Below are positions 6,608 to 8,060 of a stretch of DNA of 8,060 bases, piece by piece (the first letter of the stretch is position 1; each line of letters opens with the position of its first letter). The notes beneath the pieces were generated by a model. The model made no database searches. It had not been told where the DNA came from and saw nothing but the letters and a program-made list of their open reading frames with translations. A program made the position numbers and the translations under genes. This stretch comes from Porticoccaceae bacterium (GTDB taxonomy: Bacteria; Pseudomonadota; Gammaproteobacteria; Pseudomonadales; Porticoccaceae), in NCBI GenBank assembly GCA_002710745.1, contig PALW01000046.1, positions 45,231-53,290 on the forward strand. The letters run 5' to 3'.

Positions 6608-6631
6608 AAACAGGGAGCTGGCTCCCTGTTT
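6608..6631. terminator. Bidirectional intrinsic terminator between convergent genes
   Basis: An 11-bp perfect stem (6608-6618 with 6621-6631) built on ACAGGGAGC / GCTCCCTGT, with an A-run before it and T-rich sequence after it. In practice the loop would open to CTGG. It sits between the esterase stop (6574) and the end of the opposite-strand lipoprotein gene (6658), so it can terminate both transcripts. Confidence 0.85.
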
Positions 6632-6657
6632 AATTTACTTGGTATTCAGAGACGTGT

Positions 6658-7473
6658 TCAACTCGTGGGCATCATTATCGGATAACCATCCATTGAAAAA
6701 ATCTGACAGGTGGATACAGCATCAATTTCATCTTGCAATCCGTTATTGGTTGCTTTCCAACCCTCATATCCTGCCTCCTTTTCCTCCATACTCTGCCAAT
6801 ACGCACCCATAGCATAGTCATAGGCTCCTGCAGTACCATCTGCAGTTGCCGTATCAAACAATGGGTCGTGCATCACATAAAAATAACTGCTTCGTGAACC
6901 TCGAGCTTCGGCAGCGGCATCGATCCAAGAGTTGAATTTGCCCAAAGCTGTATTTAAGTTATCAGAGTTCATCCCCTCATTGTAGGTGCAAAATGAAAAC
7001 TCGGCTTGAAATGGTGGTTCGGCAGTCCATTCACCACCTTCTATGCCTGCTGTACCATTGAAGTGGAATACTTTATCTTCTTTACAACTTAACACCGAAT
7101 CATATTTGGCTTGAAATGCTTCCGCACTATTCTCAGACCACTCTTTCCAGCCTAAATCTCGTGTTTCTTCATCAGCCCAAACATTCAACCAAATCGCATC
7201 ATATAAGTCTGTCTCGAATGAGGGTATGTATCCCCAAGCACTTGAGGCTTTATACTCTGATGCGTTAACTATTTCATTAAATTCTGCAGTGAGCGCTGCC
7301 ATTGCCTCTTCATTGGTGTCAGGACCAAAATCGCACCACATATATTCGAGTAGCACTGTCTCTGCGGCAGTTTCAGTATCAGCAACTGGTTCTATCTCTG
7401 CAACCTCGGTAGCCTTTTCTTCACATCCTGTCATGATTAAAAGATAAAACATTATTCCTGTCAGTTTTTTCAT
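6658..7473 (-). CDS. Lipoprotein with two tandem related ~100-residue units, unknown function
   Basis: 271 residues. MKKLTGIMFYLLIMTGC carries a clear lipobox (Cys17). With Glu18-Glu19 after the cysteine, outer-membrane sorting is plausible. An acidic linker (about 18-40) leads to two similar units. Unit 1 (41-138) runs from Cys47 through YDAIWLNVWADEETRDLGWK to Cys130. Unit 2 (157-264) runs from Cys162 through YDYAMGAYWQSMEEKEAGYE to Cys256. In both, a Cys opens the unit, an aromatic-rich Y-D...W segment and a G-[WY]-x-x-[WY] helix follow, and a second Cys lies 38-39 residues after the Tyr-Asp. This suggests a duplicated alpha/beta domain with one disulfide per unit. I recognise no named family. 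The start is firm: AAAGGAGG lies just before ATG 7473 and the signal peptide begins at once. The gene has its own good promoter and a shared terminator, so it is probably monocistronic and well expressed. Confidence 0.85.
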   Translation of the reverse strand: MKKLTGIMFYLLIMTGCEEKATEVAEIEPVADTETAAETVLLEYMWCDFGPDTNEEAMAALTAEFNEIVNASEYKASSAWGYIPSFETDLYDAIWLNVWADEETRDLGWKEWSENSAEAFQAKYDSVLSCKEDKVFHFNGTAGIEGGEWTAEPPFQAEFSFCTYNEGMNSDNLNTALGKFNSWIDAAAEARGSRSSYFYVMHDPLFDTATADGTAGAYDYAMGAYWQSMEEKEAGYEGWKATNNGLQDEIDAVSTCQIFSMDGYPIMMPTS

Positions 7474-7477
7474 AAAT

Positions 7478-7485
7478 CCTCCTTT
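7478..7485 (-). promoter_or_regulatory. Very strong Shine-Dalgarno of the duplicated-domain lipoprotein
   Basis: AAAGGAGG on the minus strand ends 4 bases before ATG 7473. It is the best match to the 16S rRNA tail in the window; most other genes here have weak or no recognisable sites. Confidence 0.8.
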
Positions 7486-7515
7486 AAATTAATTTGATTT
7501 CTTTAAATTGGTTTC

Positions 7516-7543
7516 CTTATAAAATAACGGTTAAAAGTGACAA
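7516..7543 (-). promoter_or_regulatory. Sigma-70-type promoter of the duplicated-domain lipoprotein
   Basis: On the minus strand, TTGTCA (7543-7538, five of six to TTGACA) is followed after 16 bases by TATAAG (7521-7516, five of six to TATAAT). The predicted leader is about 35 bases and ends in the strong Shine-Dalgarno. No operator-like palindrome is evident next to it. Confidence 0.6.
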
Positions 7544-7566
7544 TGGGTTTACAAATCTAGTGCCAC

Positions 7567-7752
7567 TTATTTAGCTTTTCCATTATTAATGTCCCGTGAA
7601 TAAATATAGTAAATTTCTGGAATTCCTAGCAGATTAAATACAAGCATAAAAACAAACCATTTGAACTCATTCCTTTTTGATGCCATCCAGCATGCCATTA
7701 CTGTCCAGTAGAGTTCCCAAATAATCAGAATTATTATTGCAATCAAAATCAT
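7567..7752 (-). CDS. Small two-helix membrane protein, DUF5652-like
   Basis: 61 residues with two hydrophobic helices: about 2-24 (ILIAIIILIIWELYWTVMACW) and about 31-50 (KWFVFMLVFNLLGIPEIYYI), joined by a basic loop MASKRNEF, and a charged tail. The pattern W-x-A followed by K-WF-xxxxxxNLLGI-x-EIYY resembles the short DUF5652 membrane proteins as I remember them; their function is unknown. The basic loop and short N-terminus suggest that both ends lie outside the cytoplasm. No Shine-Dalgarno precedes ATG 7752. It lies upstream of the lipoprotein gene on the same strand, but that gene has its own promoter in the 93-base gap. It diverges from the dehydrogenase gene across 88 bases. Confidence 0.75.
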   Translation of the reverse strand: MILIAIIILIIWELYWTVMACWMASKRNEFKWFVFMLVFNLLGIPEIYYIYSRDINNGKAK

Positions 7753-7778
7753 TATTTAAGTTTATAGATACTATTAAT

Positions 7779-7797
7779 GTTTAAATACATGTTAAAC
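7779..7797. repeat. Inverted repeat in the divergent promoter region, possible operator
   Basis: GTTTAA, seven bases, TTAAAC, set between the DUF5652-like gene (starts 7752, leftward) and the dehydrogenase gene (starts 7841, rightward). The same stretch also holds a near direct repeat, ATGTTTAAA and ATGTTAAAC. The position would suit a regulator acting on either gene, but AT-rich palindromes of this size also arise by chance. Confidence 0.3.
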
Positions 7798-7840
7798 GAA
7801 AAGTTAAATCAGATAGAACAATTTCTTTTAGGGGATGAAA

Positions 7841-8060
7841 ATGAAGAGGGCAATTATCATTGGGGCTAGCTCGGGGATTGGTGCAGAAATGGCTAAGCAA
7901 CTTTCAAGCAAAGGATACCAACTCGGCCTTATGGCTAGGAGAAAGAATTTACTTGAGGATTTGGTTAGTAATTTAGAGGGTGAACATCAAGTGATGCCCA
8001 TCGATCTCAGAAATTTTGAGGAAGCTGAACAGCAAATGAATCAAATGATCGCTCTTTTGG
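7841..8060 (+). CDS. Short-chain dehydrogenase/reductase, N-terminal part (3' truncated)
   Basis: The frame is open from ATG 7841 to the window edge, giving 73 whole codons. The N-terminus MKRAIIIGASSGIGAEMAKQ has the SDR cofactor signature GASSGIG (8-14) after a first beta strand. The second strand ends LGLMARR, whose arginines favour NADP(H) over NAD(H). VMPIDLRN supplies the Asp that contacts the adenine ring in this family. The catalytic Asn-Ser-Tyr-Lys residues lie beyond the window, so activity and substrate cannot be judged. Start choice: AGGGGA at 7830-7835 lies 5 bases before ATG 7841, while the in-frame ATG at 7835 overlaps it and is too close. I cannot tell whether it forms an operon with downstream genes. 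Confidence 0.88.
   Translation, partial: MKRAIIIGASSGIGAEMAKQLSSKGYQLGLMARRKNLLEDLVSNLEGEHQVMPIDLRNFEEAEQQMNQMIALL

Noticed and set aside
7226..7447. 73-aa plus-strand reading frame rich in Ser and Ala inside the duplicated-domain lipoprotein gene
   Set aside because: Its low-complexity composition mirrors the acidic linker codons of the opposite strand, and the minus-strand gene has firm start, lipobox and promoter evidence.
1..8060. Mobile element, phage, CRISPR or defence system
   Set aside because: No transposase, integrase, terminal repeats, regular spaced repeats, Cas-like or toxin-antitoxin-like reading frames were seen on either strand.

Overview
The window looks like AT-rich chromosomal sequence from a Gram-negative proteobacterium, most likely a marine gammaproteobacterium. 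This is inferred from the UbiF-like ubiquinone hydroxylase, the three lipobox lipoproteins, the TonB-type C-terminal domain, and a dockerin-like secreted protein of a style I associate with free-living marine gammaproteobacteria. There is no rRNA, tRNA, insertion sequence, CRISPR array or phage gene. Every stretch without a gene is under about 120 bases.

Layout, left to right. (1) At 1-600 (+) is the 3' part of a sodium:solute symporter, cut by the window edge. (2) At 606-2500 (-) is a compact three-gene unit. In transcription order it holds a 35-aa one-pass membrane protein, a YHYH-domain lipoprotein with a fibronectin-III domain, and a small exported protein whose start appears to be the rare codon ATT. 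The first junction is TGA directly followed by ATG, and the second is a one-base overlap (TAATT), so translation is probably coupled. (3) At 2617-3816 (-) is a UbiF-type FAD hydroxylase of ubiquinone synthesis. (4) At 3935-5062 (-) is an exported helical-repeat protein ending in a TonB C-terminal domain. (5) At 5147-6574 (+), divergent from the previous gene, are a secreted protein with two dockerin/EF-hand-like calcium loops and, 24 bases on, an esterase-family alpha/beta-hydrolase lipoprotein. A strong two-way hairpin terminator follows. (6) At 6658-7473 (-) is a lipoprotein made of two related ~100-residue units, with the best promoter and Shine-Dalgarno of the window. (7) At 7567-7752 (-) is a DUF5652-like two-pass membrane peptide. 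(8) At 7841-8060 (+) is the 5' end of a short-chain dehydrogenase, cut by the right edge.

Most products act at the cell envelope: three lipoproteins, three exported proteins and three membrane proteins. Only the hydroxylase and the dehydrogenase look cytoplasmic. I see no single pathway linking all genes. The best candidate for an undescribed module is the small-membrane-protein / YHYH-lipoprotein / exported-protein unit. It has a histidine-rich signature that suggests metal binding and contains one gene and one start codon that automatic calling would miss. A second candidate is the dockerin-like protein paired with the lipoprotein esterase.
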